Of a stretch of DNA of 64,000 nt, positions 45,235 through 55,314 are shown in pieces. Origin of the DNA: Paraburkholderia elongata (GTDB taxonomy: Bacteria; Pseudomonadota; Gammaproteobacteria; Burkholderiales; Burkholderiaceae). The DNA is taken from positions 1 to 64,000 of the forward strand of contig NZ_WOEZ01000117.1 of the NCBI RefSeq assembly GCF_013177735.1. The letters are read 5' to 3'. The position numbers and the translations under genes were made by a program. The notes under the pieces are model-generated. The model ran no database searches. It saw only the letters and a program-made list of their open reading frames with translations, and was not told the origin of the DNA. Within the stretch, counting starts at the first letter, position 1; every line of letters starts with the position of its first letter.

Positions 45235-46814
45235 TAGTGGAAATATGCATCTCTGTGATTTCAGTTCGCGGCGCAGAATCTTGCCCGCCACATTGCGCGG
45301 AAGAGCGTCGACGAAATCGACGCTCGTGGGTGCCTTGAAGTGCGCCATGCGTAATCTGGCGAAATCGATAATTGCGCTTGCGTCAACCGCTGTGCTTGGA
45401 TGTAGCACTACGATCGCCTAGACGGCTTCTCCCCATTTCTCGTCTGGAACGCAGATCACCGCGACGTCAGCCACTGCTGGATGATCATGAATGACATTCT
45501 CCGCTTCGACTGGGTAAATGTTCTCGGCACCAGAGATGATCATGTCCTTTATGCGATCGCTGATGTACTGGTAGCCGTCCTCGTCCAGATACCCGGCATC
45601 CCCAGTTCGCAATCAGCCGTTGGCATCGAACGTGCCAGACGTGGCTTCCGGCAACCCCCAGTAGCCGACCATGTTGGTCAGGGTGCGCGTAACGGCCGCT
45701 CCGACGGTGTGGGGAGGCACCTCGTTGCCTCGTTCGTCGACGACCTTGAGCTCTACACCGGGCAACGGAATGCCCGCCGCGCGCATGCGTTGGTTCCCCG
45801 CCGGATCGTGAATTCCCGGCGGAAGGTAAACGATCGGATCGTTCCTGACGTCTCCGTCATCCCGTAGGTTTGGCAGAAACCGCATCCGAACACGTCTACA
45901 TATTGCCGAAGCAAATCGAGCGGCATCGGCGAAGACCCATAGACGATATAGCGCAGCCGACCAAAGTCCATCTGGCGTGCACGTGGCTGGTTCACGACGA
46001 TTCGCAGTACCGCCGGACCCATGAAGATCTTGGAGATCCCGTCCCGCTCGATGAACTCCAGAACTTTAAAAGGACCAAACTCCCTGGCGGCAATTGTCTT
46101 GGCATCGTTAAAGAGGCCGACGACGCCCCAAACTCCGCCACCGACATGGGCCACTGACATCGGTGCGAGGCTGACATCGTCGAGGCCCCAGGTGTTCCAG
46201 TTCATCTTTGCCTTGGCGACGCGGCGGCGCACGCTAAGGATGCTTCGATGCGCCAGCATTGCACCCGTCGGACGCCCCGTCGTGCCCGACGTGTGGAACT
46301 GCAGCACTACATTCTCCTCAGTCGGGCGCCAATCCACGTCTATTGGATCTCCCTTGCTCCGCCAGCTCTCGAAGTGCTCGGACGAAGCACCTCCCGGCTC
46401 GAGCGCGATTACCTTCGCAGAGCGACTGAACAGACGTGGGACCTCCGGCATCTGGGTCTCGACTTCGGGTCCGGCAAAGAGCAATTTGGCACCGCTATCT
46501 TCGAGCATGTAGGCCATCTCGCCCGCAGCGAGTCGCCAGCCGATGGGACAGAGGACGACGCCAATCTTCGTAGCTCCGAACAAAAGCTCGAAGAAGTAAT
46601 TGTTGTTTTTGCCAACATAGGCGACGCGTTGCCCTTTCGAAATGCCCTGTTCGAGAAGCGTATTTGCCACCTGGCACGAGTGGCGTTCGAACGTTCCATA
46701 GTCGGTGTCACGCCCTTCGACGCTGAGCGCCACGGCCCGAGGACGATGATGCGCATGGCATCGGGCTATGCCTCCAAGCGTCCGCAAGGCATCGAAGTCG
46801 ACGGCTTCACCCAT
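45235..46814 (-). pseudogene. Acyl-CoA synthetase (AMP-forming), disrupted
   Basis: The protein would run MGEAVDFDALRTLGGIARCH through HTSGTTGRPTGAML (AMP motif), YGMTETSGT, RTGDAGYLDEDGY and PRNVAGKILRREL. A frameshift lies near 45840 after the TETSGT codons. A TGA at about 45611 replaces the Trp codon ahead of LRTGD, and a TAG at 45418-45420 replaces the codon after WGEAV. All parts are present, so decay is recent. It faces the intact racemase across 250 bases. It is the only CoA ligase seen in the window. Confidence 0.88.
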
Positions 46815-47064
46815 CAGGACCTGGATCCGAAAGCGGATGCCACATGCCAGTCCGCGGCATGACTTCTGTTACTAATCTCCGGCCATGCATCCATCATGGC
46901 CTTTCGACAAGGACGTGTCATCATGCTTATCTTCTCCTCTCCCTTGCAACAGTCAAACCCGGCATAGCGAAACAATACCGTATAGACATTTCACCTGACA
47001 CTGCGGTATCTTATCGATGCAGGCTATCAGGCCGCAGACCGGAAGAATCAACAGGAGAAGGAAA
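46815..47064. other. Divergent control region
   Basis: It lies between the broken acyl-CoA synthetase and the racemase. It contains the inverted repeat at 46975-47009. Confidence 0.45.
46975..47009 (+). promoter_or_regulatory. Inverted repeat ATACCG-N23-CGGTAT upstream of racemase
   Basis: Six-base arms at 46975-46980 and 47004-47009 lie 56 bases before the racemase start. A similar pair, AATACC/GGTATT, lies upstream of the broken racemase at 43044-43080. It may be an operator or part of the promoter; the right arm partly resembles the TGAC-N6-GTATGTT motif. Confidence 0.4.
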
Positions 47065-48198
47065 ATGACAGTCAGTGGTCCACTCTCTGGCGTAAAGGTG
47101 CTTGAATTTGCAGGTATTGGTCCGGCGCCATTCGCAGCAATGATGCTCTCCGATATGGGGGCCGACGTCATTCGCATCGAACGCCCAGGTGCAAAGGACC
47201 CGACTCCCGATCGGATCGACTTGCGTGGACGTCGCACAATCACTCTCGACCTGAAGGATGCAGTCGCCGTTGCACTCTGCCTGGAGCTCTGCACCTCCGC
47301 CGAAATCGTCATCGAAGGGGGTCGTCCGGGAGTGATGGAACGGCTGGGACTTGGACCTGAAGTCATGCTCGTAAGAAATCCGAAACTGGTCTACGGGCGA
47401 ATGACGGGCTGGGGTCAATTCGGTCCCCTGAACCAGGCAGCAGGACACGATATCAACTACATCGCCCTGACTGGCGCGCTCCATTCGTTCGGTACAACGG
47501 ACAAGCCGGTCCCACCGCTGAACCTGGTTGGCGACTATGGCGGCGGCGCAATGTTCTTGATTTCGGGCCTGTTAGCCGGCCTCATCCATGCACGCTCCAC
47601 CGGGCTGGGCCAAGTCGTCGACGCTGCCATGACGGATGGCACGGCCTATTTGTTGACGCTGTGCTACAGCTTGCTAGCCGGAAAGCGATGGGTCGATCAG
47701 CGGGGCATCAACTTGCTAGATGGCGGTGCCCCGTTCTACGACACCTATCAGTGCTCCGACGGGCACTGGATCTCCGTGGGCTCCATAGAGCCCCAGTTCT
47801 ACTCACTGCTGCTCGAAAAGTCTGGCGCAACCGAGCTAATGTCACAGCCGCAGATGGAACGTTCCGCGTGGCCGGAGATGAAGCAGACCTTCGCTGCCAT
47901 CTTTCGCACGAAAACCAGGGATGAATGGTGCGCCCTCATGGAGGGCACCGATGTCTGCTTCGCGCCTGTTCTCTCACTGCGCGAAGCACCACATCATCCT
48001 CACAATATCGCACGCCAAACCTTCATAGAATTGGACGGTGTGACCACGCCCGCACCGGCACCACGCTTTTCTGCAACACCGTCCACCATCCGGATCGGCC
48101 CCTGTACCGCCGGCCAAGGAGCAAGGGAGACCTTGCGCGACTGGGGCATTTCCACACCCTGGATTGAGGAGCTCGTTTCGGGAGGGATCCTTTCATGA
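47065..48198 (+). CDS. Alpha-methylacyl-CoA racemase (CaiB/BaiF family III)
   Basis: The 377-residue product starts at ATG 47065 after AGGAGAAGG. LEFAGIGPAPFAAMMLSDMGADVIRIERPG is split here as LEFAGIGPAPFAAMM and MGADVIRIERPG and is the AMACR start. The known active-site residues of the mycobacterial enzyme have counterparts: His in GHDINYIALTG, Asp in NLVGDYGGG and Glu in VGSIEPQFY. The enzyme interconverts 2R/2S-methylacyl-CoA so that dehydrogenases can act. This points to a methyl-branched chain as in sterol side chains or isoprenoid acids. A broken copy is at 43113-43455. Confidence 0.92.
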   Translation: MTVSGPLSGVKVLEFAGIGPAPFAAMMLSDMGADVIRIERPGAKDPTPDRIDLRGRRTITLDLKDAVAVALCLELCTSAEIVIEGGRPGVMERLGLGPEVMLVRNPKLVYGRMTGWGQFGPLNQAAGHDINYIALTGALHSFGTTDKPVPPLNLVGDYGGGAMFLISGLLAGLIHARSTGLGQVVDAAMTDGTAYLLTLCYSLLAGKRWVDQRGINLLDGGAPFYDTYQCSDGHWISVGSIEPQFYSLLLEKSGATELMSQPQMERSAWPEMKQTFAAIFRTKTRDEWCALMEGTDVCFAPVLSLREAPHHPHNIARQTFIELDGVTTPAPAPRFSATPSTIRIGPCTAGQGARETLRDWGISTPWIEELVSGGILS

Positions 48199-48412
48199 CC
48201 CGTTTCGGCCCGCAGCGGTTCTAGTTACCGCATCGCCAGCATCGACCAGTCGATCTGCGGCTGGCGCTTTATTGGGCTCGCCCGATCATGTCAAAACGGT
48301 GCGCAAGCGGGTGGAGAGTCAACTCGGTGGGTTGGCGATCCGTGATCTGGACGCTTCCAAAACCGTGTTGTGCATATTGCCGGCACCGCTGCTCACAACT
48401 AGGATTTGTCCA

Positions 48413-48680
48413 ATGCCGTTCAAGACCATCCGCTTCGAGGCCGCCCGCGGGATCGCAACGGTGACCCTCAACCGGCCGGAAAAGCTAAACGCGGCCAATG
48501 CCGACATGTTCAACGAGCTGATCGAAGCCTTCGGCAGAGTCGATGCCGACGATCAAATCCGTTGACTGCGCGTGCCTGGTCCTGCAGCCCACGGGCGAGC
48601 CTGTCTTTGACTCGGAGATGGAGAACGTGGATAGTCTGCTGCGTGTGCCGATACGGTTGCTCCTCCGCATAGGCACGCTT
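48413..48680 (+). pseudogene. Enoyl-CoA hydratase N-terminal remnant
   Basis: MPFKTIRFEAARGIATVTL then NRPEKLNAANADMFNEL is a clear crotonase start. After DDQIR a TGA stops the frame at 48563-48565. Matches to the oxyanion part are only faint beyond it, in shifted frames. The rest of the gene is missing. It follows the racemase in the same direction. Confidence 0.78.
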
Positions 48681-48883
48681 TGGACTTCCCCTAAAAAATC
48701 ACAGCATCCGGGCTGCGCTGTCTACACCCGCCATTCATCCCCGGGCCTGAAGGCCGAGGTCTTCAGGCAAATCGCCGATACTGTAGGGCTTCGCGCTCGG
48801 CAACAGAATCTGAATCAACGGGCGCGCTAGCACCACGTCTCACCCTGCCCTCGCGTCCCGGTAATCCCGCGCACGTAGAGGCG
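48681..48883. other. Intergenic, nothing recognised
   Basis: This stretch lies between the hydratase remnant and the convergent pirin gene. No gene or terminator was identified. Confidence 0.4.
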
Positions 48884-49816
48884 CTAGCGATAGACCGGCA
48901 TCATCCCCGAAGATGTGAGCAGCCCTCCAGTCTCTTTCAATCTACGGCCAAGCTCAGCGATACGGCGCTCGCCGGCGACGAGCGCTTCTGCGGACGTGTG
49001 CACAGAGTAGGCTCCAAGATGCAATGGATAAGTATGCGGCCGCGCGGAGCCAAGAACGAAAACGGCAGGTTCACTGCCAACTGCCTCCAGAACAATTGGC
49101 TTCTCGTTGTGTTCGAAGAGCACCATCTCGCTAGAGCCGATCGGTTCGCCCGCATCCAGCGCCCCCTTCGCGACGGCCAGCCAACCGACGGAGTGCGCGT
49201 TCGGCGGCTGGTAAATCCAGCGCTCACCGACCTGTAGAGTAACCAGCAGATAGTTGATACCTGCTGGCGCCGGTACGGGGCTCTCAACCTCGTCATAACA
49301 GCCGACGATGACACGAGCGGGCCCGGCCTGCCTTATGTGTTCGGTTTCGAAATAGCGGCTTTCCGGTTCGCCGTTTTCGAGTTCGGGTGTCAGCGCAAGC
49401 CAAAGCTGAAAACCTTGAATATGAGGTACGTCACCTGGCGACAACTCGTGACCGTGCCAGACCCCGCCACCCGCGCGCATCCACTCAACACCACCGTACG
49501 AAATCACGCCCGTGCCCGCCGCCGGATCGTCGTAGCGCATGTTTCCTTCGGTAAAGACGGTCACGGTAGCCACGCCCGAATGCGGATGGATCGGCACGCC
49601 GCCACCCGCTGTCATCGCGTCCATCGTGCGACGATCGGCGCTAAATATATCGAGGAATACGAATGGTTTTAGAGTAGAACCTAAATCCGACGGACTCATC
49701 AGGCGGGCAATCGGCCCGTATCCGTGGCCGCGCGTTCGATGCTCAATACGTCTGCGTGGTGTGCGGGCGCTGGCCGCCCCTTCAAACAAGTTGGTAAGCG
49801 TTGCGTCAAGATTCAT
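48884..49816 (-). CDS. Pirin family protein
   Basis: ATG 49816 follows GAAGGAA and gives 310 residues; the 66-residue extension of the longer frame has no family match. The N-terminal cupin has HPHSGVATVTVFTEG and WMRAGGGVWHGHE. These supply the metal-binding His set of pirins, and DIFSADRRTM and LWLALTPELENGEPES match the family. Functions range from quercetinase-like dioxygenase to regulator. It lies 508 bases downstream of the P450 on the same strand; no functional link is evident. Confidence 0.9.
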   Translation of the reverse strand: MNLDATLTNLFEGAASARTPRRRIEHRTRGHGYGPIARLMSPSDLGSTLKPFVFLDIFSADRRTMDAMTAGGGVPIHPHSGVATVTVFTEGNMRYDDPAAGTGVISYGGVEWMRAGGGVWHGHELSPGDVPHIQGFQLWLALTPELENGEPESRYFETEHIRQAGPARVIVGCYDEVESPVPAPAGINYLLVTLQVGERWIYQPPNAHSVGWLAVAKGALDAGEPIGSSEMVLFEHNEKPIVLEAVGSEPAVFVLGSARPHTYPLHLGAYSVHTSAEALVAGERRIAELGRRLKETGGLLTSSGMMPVYR

Positions 49817-50323
49817 TTCCTTCACCGCTCCTTCTGATTGCATACGGCGGCACGCCGCAATTCTATCGATCGCCGTCGCGGCAGACTCCACTGCCGCCCC
49901 GCGATTTCGACGTAACCCCAATGAAACCGAACAGACCTTTGACATAACTTTCCCGGCAGTCGAAGAAAGCTGCCGTTGCTTCTCCGCTGTAGAAGCCCCC
50001 ATGCGATGAACCAACGATAGTCCGATTGTTTCTCGAGAGTTCTTCCACCGCGCGCGTTGTAGCGGAAGGTCCTACCTGTCACGACGAGTCGATGCAGCCA
50101 TGCCTTGGGCGAGACGCCAACGAAAAGTAATACATCGGCGCATCGCCCCAGAGGTCGATTAGCGCCCTATAGACAAGGCTCGCTTAATGGTGCTCCGCCA
50201 ACTGCTGCCAAACGCGCAAACCGCCCTCCACGAAGACGAAGGTCAAACCCAGCGCCGCGAAACCACGTCCGGGAAATAAGACGACTGTTAAGCGTGGCGA
50301 GCAACATGACCGAAATGCAGCCG
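49817..50323. other. Intergenic region of ~500 bases
   Basis: No gene is recognised. It separates the P450 3' end from the pirin start and probably contains the pirin promoter. Confidence 0.45.
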
Positions 50324-51672
50324 TTACTCTTCCTTGCGCGGCCTTACGGTCATCACAAGGCTACGGGGCCGGACGGTTGCCCAAGCCACCGTCCGTACTG
50401 TCTGCCCCGGGGCGAGTTCCAGCCTCCAGCGCCGGAGCATGGTAGCGAGGGCAGTGATCATTTCGGTCATTGCCAAGCGTTCCCCCATGCACCGGTGGAC
50501 GCCTCCGCCGAACGGCACGAACGCGCCAGGAGGAAGCGTCAGGGTGCCATCCAGCCAGCGGTCCGGGTTGAACGTCAAGGGGTCGGAGTATAAGTCGGGA
50601 TCGCGGTGCAACGCGTGCTGGCAGTAGGCCAGTTCGGTGCCTGCGGGGAGAGTCCAGGTGGCCAGGCGGGTTTCGGTCACGGTGCGGCGTGTGATAATCC
50701 AGCCGGGATGGTGCAACCGCAGAGCTTCAGTAATAACGCTGGACAAATACGGTAGTTGGTCCACCGCATCGAACGTCATAGGGCGATCACTGAGGATCTG
50801 ATCGAGCTCGGTGAGTACTCGGGCCTCGATCTCCGGACGACTAGCCAGCTCGTACAGGACCCAGGACAAGACCGTGGCAGTGGTCTCGGTGCCGGCCAGT
50901 GCCAGAGTCAGCACTTCCGAGCAGACCTTGTCCGTAAGCGGTCGGCCGATCGCCTCGTCCTCGGCGAGCAGAAGCATGGACAGCATGCCCCCGGCGTCGT
51001 CCTCGGAGGACTGCAACGCGGCGATGGCTTCACCGATGGTGGCCCGGATGTCGTCACGCGCCTTGAGGAAACGACGGTTGAAGGCAATCGGCAGACGTTC
51101 GACCCAGTCGGGCATCATGAGACGCACACCGATGCCGCTCAAGATCACTGAAAGGTTCTCGCACAGCCGGGCGAAGACAGCGGAGTCCAGGCTCCCGGCG
51201 AAGACGGTCTTGACGAGCATGTCGAGCGAGAGTTTGATCATCGCTTCGCGGACATCCACGGCTTGACCCGGCACCCACTCCTCGATGGCGGCGTTCGCCT
51301 CGCTGCGCATCACGTCGACATAACTGGCGATCTTCGGCCTGCTGAAGACCGGCTGGAGGCGCCGCCGTTTCTGGGTGTGCTCCGATCCGGCCACCGTGAT
51401 CACCGCCTCACCCACCAACTGACCCATCTTCTCGTAGAACCGCCCCTTGTCCAGACTCGGCCCCAGTTTGGTGAGCATGGTCTGGATGAGCTCGGGGCCT
51501 GTACCACGATCGTGCGTGTGCCCGGCTGCAGGGTGATTTCGACCAGCGGGCCGTAGTCCTTGCGAAGCGACGCGATGAATGCGAGGTTGTCCCGCCACAG
51601 GTGCACTGCGTGCCCCAGCAGCGGCAGCGAGCCCGCGGCCCGGGGGATGATGGGCGCTTTCGCCAGTGTCAT
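50324..51672 (-). pseudogene. Cytochrome P450 with a one-base frameshift
   Basis: The N-terminal frame starts MTLAKAPIIPRAAGSLPLLG at ATG 51672 and runs to TRTIVVQAP. The other frame resumes with ELIQTMLTKLGPSLDKG. One base, a G in CCGGAGCTC on the coding strand at about 51495, is missing. The length (1,349) is one short of 450 codons. All later motifs are intact: AGTETTA in helix I, EALR, FNPDRW, and haem loop FGGGVHRCMG. The layout resembles terpene oxygenases such as pentalenene oxygenase. It lies 17 bases downstream of the terpene synthase. It could be a real mutation or a sequencing error. Confidence 0.85.
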
Positions 51673-51689
51673 GGTGGCCAGACTCCTTA

Positions 51690-52796
51690 TCAGCTGGTGG
51701 TAGTTGCGTCGAGGTCGGTGAGGCATTGCCACCACCATCGGACCGAAGGGACGGGGATCGGTTCGAGAGTGGTCTCGCGAGCCTGAGACGTCAGGGTGAT
51801 GCGAGAGCGGCTTCCATCGGTGGCGTTGATGTAGCGACCGCAGTTGGCGCTCCAGTCGATGTTGCCACGGTTCCACGCGTCCAGGTCGGCGATGAAGCGG
51901 GCCAAGTGTGGGCTGGCGCCGCCGAGTATTTGGTCGCGCAGGGCGAGGTACGCGTTCAGGACCCTATCGCGGAGGGCGACGGCCTCCGTGAGGGCCTGCC
52001 CGAGGCTGTAGCCGTGCTCGTGAGCAAGGACCGCGACTAAGTTGTGCCAGTCACCACCGCGGCGGGTCTCCTTGGCATAGGAAAAGATGTCGTTGTCCCA
52101 GCCGACGATGGTACAGGTCATCTCTATAAGCGCCTGCACATGCGGGTGGCTAGTCTGATCGTGTGGGACCTCGAAGCCGTTGCCCACGTCCTGGAGGAAG
52201 ATGGTGGCCCGCAGGGATCCGCTGTCGATGCGCGAGGCCGCGTATTGGTCGAGTGTGGGAATGACGCGGTTGGCCCGATTGAGTGCCTCCCATGCCTGGC
52301 ACATGAGGTAGGCACGTACGGCCGCGCCCCACCGCGCGATCTGCACGGGTGAGGCAACATCCTCCAGGCGCCGCCGGATGTCGGCCAATGCCGCGACCAC
52401 CGGAAGGTATCCCCCTTCAGCTGGGTTGGGACGCGGTGTCTCTACCACGCGAGCCAGTTGGAGCGCAAGTTCCATCATCGCACCGGGCTTGTCGCTGTGG
52501 ACCCCTTCGTCACAGTAGGTATCGTCGAACACAAACAGCCACATCAGGTAGTCTGTGGCGACCTGCAATGCCGACCGCGAGTTGCTGCGCGGCATGATCC
52601 GCCCTGCCAGGTCGCCGGCCAACGCCCGTACAAGTCGCTCCCGCTGGACCGGATCAGAGCACAACCCGAAACGGTCTGCCCAGGCCAAGGCTCGGGCGTC
52701 GAGTTCCCGCCAAGCCGGATGGATAGCGGGCGATATCGGACACCACACGGCGGGAAACACCAAGTCTTCAGGGTCGATTACATTCACGACGGACAT
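51690..52796 (-). CDS. Class I terpene synthase
   Basis: ATG 52796 follows GGAGGG with 8-base spacing and gives 368 residues; the ATG 18 bases upstream lacks this. The metal motif is FDDTYCDE (about 91-97), an unusual Asp-rich form with Cys. The NSE triad is NDIFSYAKE (about 235-243). An Arg 46 residues before NSE (SRIDSG) fits the pyrophosphate sensor, and GRY near the C-terminus fits the RY pair. It would cyclise a prenyl diphosphate, most likely farnesyl diphosphate; product unknown. The P450 follows at 17 bases. Nothing here makes the precursor. Confidence 0.9.
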   Translation of the reverse strand: MSVVNVIDPEDLVFPAVWCPISPAIHPAWRELDARALAWADRFGLCSDPVQRERLVRALAGDLAGRIMPRSNSRSALQVATDYLMWLFVFDDTYCDEGVHSDKPGAMMELALQLARVVETPRPNPAEGGYLPVVAALADIRRRLEDVASPVQIARWGAAVRAYLMCQAWEALNRANRVIPTLDQYAASRIDSGSLRATIFLQDVGNGFEVPHDQTSHPHVQALIEMTCTIVGWDNDIFSYAKETRRGGDWHNLVAVLAHEHGYSLGQALTEAVALRDRVLNAYLALRDQILGGASPHLARFIADLDAWNRGNIDWSANCGRYINATDGSRSRITLTSQARETTLEPIPVPSVRWWWQCLTDLDATTTS

Positions 52797-52942
52797 CAGC
52801 AATTCCCTCCGCAACCAGTCTTCGGCCAGTTATGCATGGAATCGGCCTTATGTCCGAGTTTCTGGTTGTACAAGATTGATTGGATATGCCTGAAAGCGGC
52901 TTGAGACGCGCTCTGCGGATTGTTCATGCGCGCGTCGCGCTT

Positions 52943-55018
52943 CTAGAGCGTCTTGAATCCCCGTCCCTCGGCCACGAGCCTTTCGAGCAGCGGCGCCGGC
53001 TTGAAGTCGTCGCCATGGATCTTCTGCAGTTCGCGCAAGCGATCCAGTATCCTTTTGAGCCCCACCAGCTCTGCCCAATGCATCGGGCCGCCGCGATACA
53101 CTGGCCAGCCGTAGCCCTTCACCCAGACGACGTCAATGTCGGATGCTCGCAACGCGATCCCTTCCTCAAGGATCTTTGCGCCTTCATTGACCATCGGATA
53201 CAGGCACCGTTCGAGGATCTCTTCATCGCTAATCTCGCGCTGGGCGATGCCGCGCTGGGCCGCAAAGTCGCGAACGACCTGCTCGACAAGCTCGGAGTTC
53301 GATCGATTGCGATTGCCGTCATAGTCGTAATAGCCAGCGCCAGTTTTCTGACCGCGCCGCCCCAAATGGACGAGGAGCTCCCGCACTGAGTTCGGCGTCT
53401 TGTTGTTCGGGTCAAGTCCGAGGTCGATGCCCGCGAGGTCGTTCATGGCGAACGGCCCCATCGGCATCCCGAAGTCGTAGATAACGCGATCGATATCCCA
53501 GAGTTTCGCGCCCTCCAGCAACAACTTCTGCACCTCGCGCTGTCGCTGGGCCAGTAACCGGTTGCCGACAAAACCATGACAATTGCCGACCAGCACCGGA
53601 ACCTTGCCAATCTTCTTGCCCAGCGTCATTGCGCTCGCGATCGCGTCCTTTGCAGTGGCGCTGCCCCGGACCACCTCCAGCAACGTCATGACGTTCGCCG
53701 GTGAAAAAAAGTGCAGGCCGATCACGTCCTGAGGCCGAGACGTCGCGGCCGCAATTTCATCCAAGTCAAGATAGGAGGTGTTGGAGGCCAGGATGGCACC
53801 CGGTTTGGCGATGCCATCGAGCTTTTCAAAAACCTCCTTTTTGATATCCATCCGCTCGAAGACGGCCTCTATGACCAAGTCGCAGTCGGCCAGCTCGTCG
53901 AACTGCAGGGACGGGGTCAACAAGCCCATCCGGGCGGCAACATCCGACGGACTCAGCTTACCCTTGCTCAGGCTGCTTTCGTAGTTGCGCTGAATTGTCG
54001 CAGTGCCGCGATCAAGGGCCCCCTGGTCAGCCTCGACGATTATCACGGGCAGGCCGGCATTCAGGAAATTCATCGCAATACCGCCGCCCATGGTGCCTGC
54101 ACCCACAATGCCGACCTTCCTTATTGGACGCGTCGGAGTGTCCTCCGGCACTTCCGGAATCTTGGATGCCTGACGCTCCGCGAAGAATACATGCCTTTGC
54201 GCGCCAGACTGCGTGCCGGCCACTAGCTTGCGGAACAGACCGCGCTCGATCTCCATCGCCACTTCGAACGATTCGTTGACGGCCGCCTCAATGGCCTGGA
54301 TATTGGCTTCGGGCGCGTCAAAACCTCGAAAGCGCTTGGCATTGGCCTTACGAAACTCCGCGAAGATTTCAGGGAAGATCTTTGCTGCGTCGAGCTTCTC
54401 GTTGTTGTCACGAATGCGAAGCAGCGGCTTGCCTTCCGCCACTACCGAGCTTGCAAACGCGATCGCGCCCTCGCGCAAGTCCCCGTCGACCAGATGATCG
54501 AAGAGGCCCATGCGCTGCGCCTCTTGTGCTGGCACATGGCGGCCGCTCGTCACCAGATCAAGCGCCGTTTCAACGCCAACGATCCGCGGCAGCCGCTGCG
54601 TTCCGCCCGCCCCCGGCACAAGTCCGATGTTAACCTCGGGAAGTCCGGCTTTAGCGCTTTTCGTTGCCACCCGGTAGTGCGCCGCCAGTGCGACCTCGAG
54701 CCCGCCGCCAAGGGCTGTGCCGTGGATCGCTGCGATCACCGGCTTCGGTGCAGCTTCCAGCAGGTCCTGGATATCACGAATCGTGGGGCCTGCACTGGGC
54801 TTACCAAACTCGCTAATATCCGCACCGGCGATGAAGGTCCTCCCCTCGCAGATGACCACAATCGCCCGCACCGAAGTATCAGCATTCGCGCTGACAAACG
54901 CCTTATATAACCCCTCTCGCACTTTGGCAGACAGCGCGTTCACCGGGGGTGAGTTCACTGAAACGACCGCAATGTCGCCTTTCGGGCTTAGATCGATAAC
55001 TTCGTTGATGGAAGCCAT
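52943..55018 (-). CDS. FadB-like enoyl-CoA hydratase / 3-hydroxyacyl-CoA dehydrogenase fusion
   Basis: The 691-residue product starts at ATG 55018 after GGAGTAC. The crotonase part has AGADISEFGKP and HGTALGGGLEVAL, with the Glu in LPEVNIGLVPGAGG. The dehydrogenase part has the intact loop VGAGTMGGGIAMNFL, SNTS, HFFSPANVM and GFVGNR. Thus both activities, hydration of enoyl-CoA and NAD-dependent oxidation of 3-hydroxyacyl-CoA, are expected. It contrasts with the altered paralog at 22275-24386. The thiolase upstream at 55315-56556 would complete the cycle; an acyl-CoA dehydrogenase remnant lies between. Confidence 0.93.
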   Translation of the reverse strand: MASINEVIDLSPKGDIAVVSVNSPPVNALSAKVREGLYKAFVSANADTSVRAIVVICEGRTFIAGADISEFGKPSAGPTIRDIQDLLEAAPKPVIAAIHGTALGGGLEVALAAHYRVATKSAKAGLPEVNIGLVPGAGGTQRLPRIVGVETALDLVTSGRHVPAQEAQRMGLFDHLVDGDLREGAIAFASSVVAEGKPLLRIRDNNEKLDAAKIFPEIFAEFRKANAKRFRGFDAPEANIQAIEAAVNESFEVAMEIERGLFRKLVAGTQSGAQRHVFFAERQASKIPEVPEDTPTRPIRKVGIVGAGTMGGGIAMNFLNAGLPVIIVEADQGALDRGTATIQRNYESSLSKGKLSPSDVAARMGLLTPSLQFDELADCDLVIEAVFERMDIKKEVFEKLDGIAKPGAILASNTSYLDLDEIAAATSRPQDVIGLHFFSPANVMTLLEVVRGSATAKDAIASAMTLGKKIGKVPVLVGNCHGFVGNRLLAQRQREVQKLLLEGAKLWDIDRVIYDFGMPMGPFAMNDLAGIDLGLDPNNKTPNSVRELLVHLGRRGQKTGAGYYDYDGNRNRSNSELVEQVVRDFAAQRGIAQREISDEEILERCLYPMVNEGAKILEEGIALRASDIDVVWVKGYGWPVYRGGPMHWAELVGLKRILDRLRELQKIHGDDFKPAPLLERLVAEGRGFKTL

Positions 55019-55314
55019 TAGTACTCCATATATAAAATCGCGCTCTTTAGCCAAAAGAGTCGTCGATCACTTCGCGCCGCCGGACCAGGGCGTGTACTAT
55101 TCCTTAGATGCGGCCATCCCCACTTCGAAATAGGTACTCAGACCGGTCACGCGTTGCAGGTGTCGCTTGAAAGCCAGTTGCTTACCAACGTTTGCTTCGA
55201 GCGCGAACCTCGCAAGACGCCGCGTCAGATTCCGGGTATAGGTCGGACCGGCGGCTGCGCGGCTTATTTGTACTCGACTGGAGATCCAGACATCCGGCGG
55301 TCTCCGGACCCTGG
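55019..55314. other. Gap with acyl-CoA dehydrogenase remnant
   Basis: About 300 bases lie between the thiolase and the FadB-like gene. It contains the remnant at 55097-55255. Confidence 0.5.
55097..55255 (-). pseudogene. Acyl-CoA dehydrogenase internal fragment
   Basis: The frame RLARFALEANVGKQLAF ... TGLSTYFEVGMAASKE resembles the helix-G/H part of large acyl-CoA dehydrogenases, where the usual text is VGRQLAYRVAW ... GL-PNYEASMAK. It lacks everything else. It could belong to the same lost gene as 56624-57530, with the thiolase inserted between by rearrangement, but this is not proven. Confidence 0.55.

Noticed and set aside
50324..51598. P450 starting at 51598 in one frame
   Set aside because: The first ~30 residues of that frame are nonsense. 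The true N-terminus is in the other frame, upstream of a one-base deletion.
51690..52796. 2-methylisoborneol or geosmin synthase
   Set aside because: There is no adjacent C-methyltransferase, no second cyclase domain, and the Asp-rich motif differs. Only class I terpene synthase is supported.
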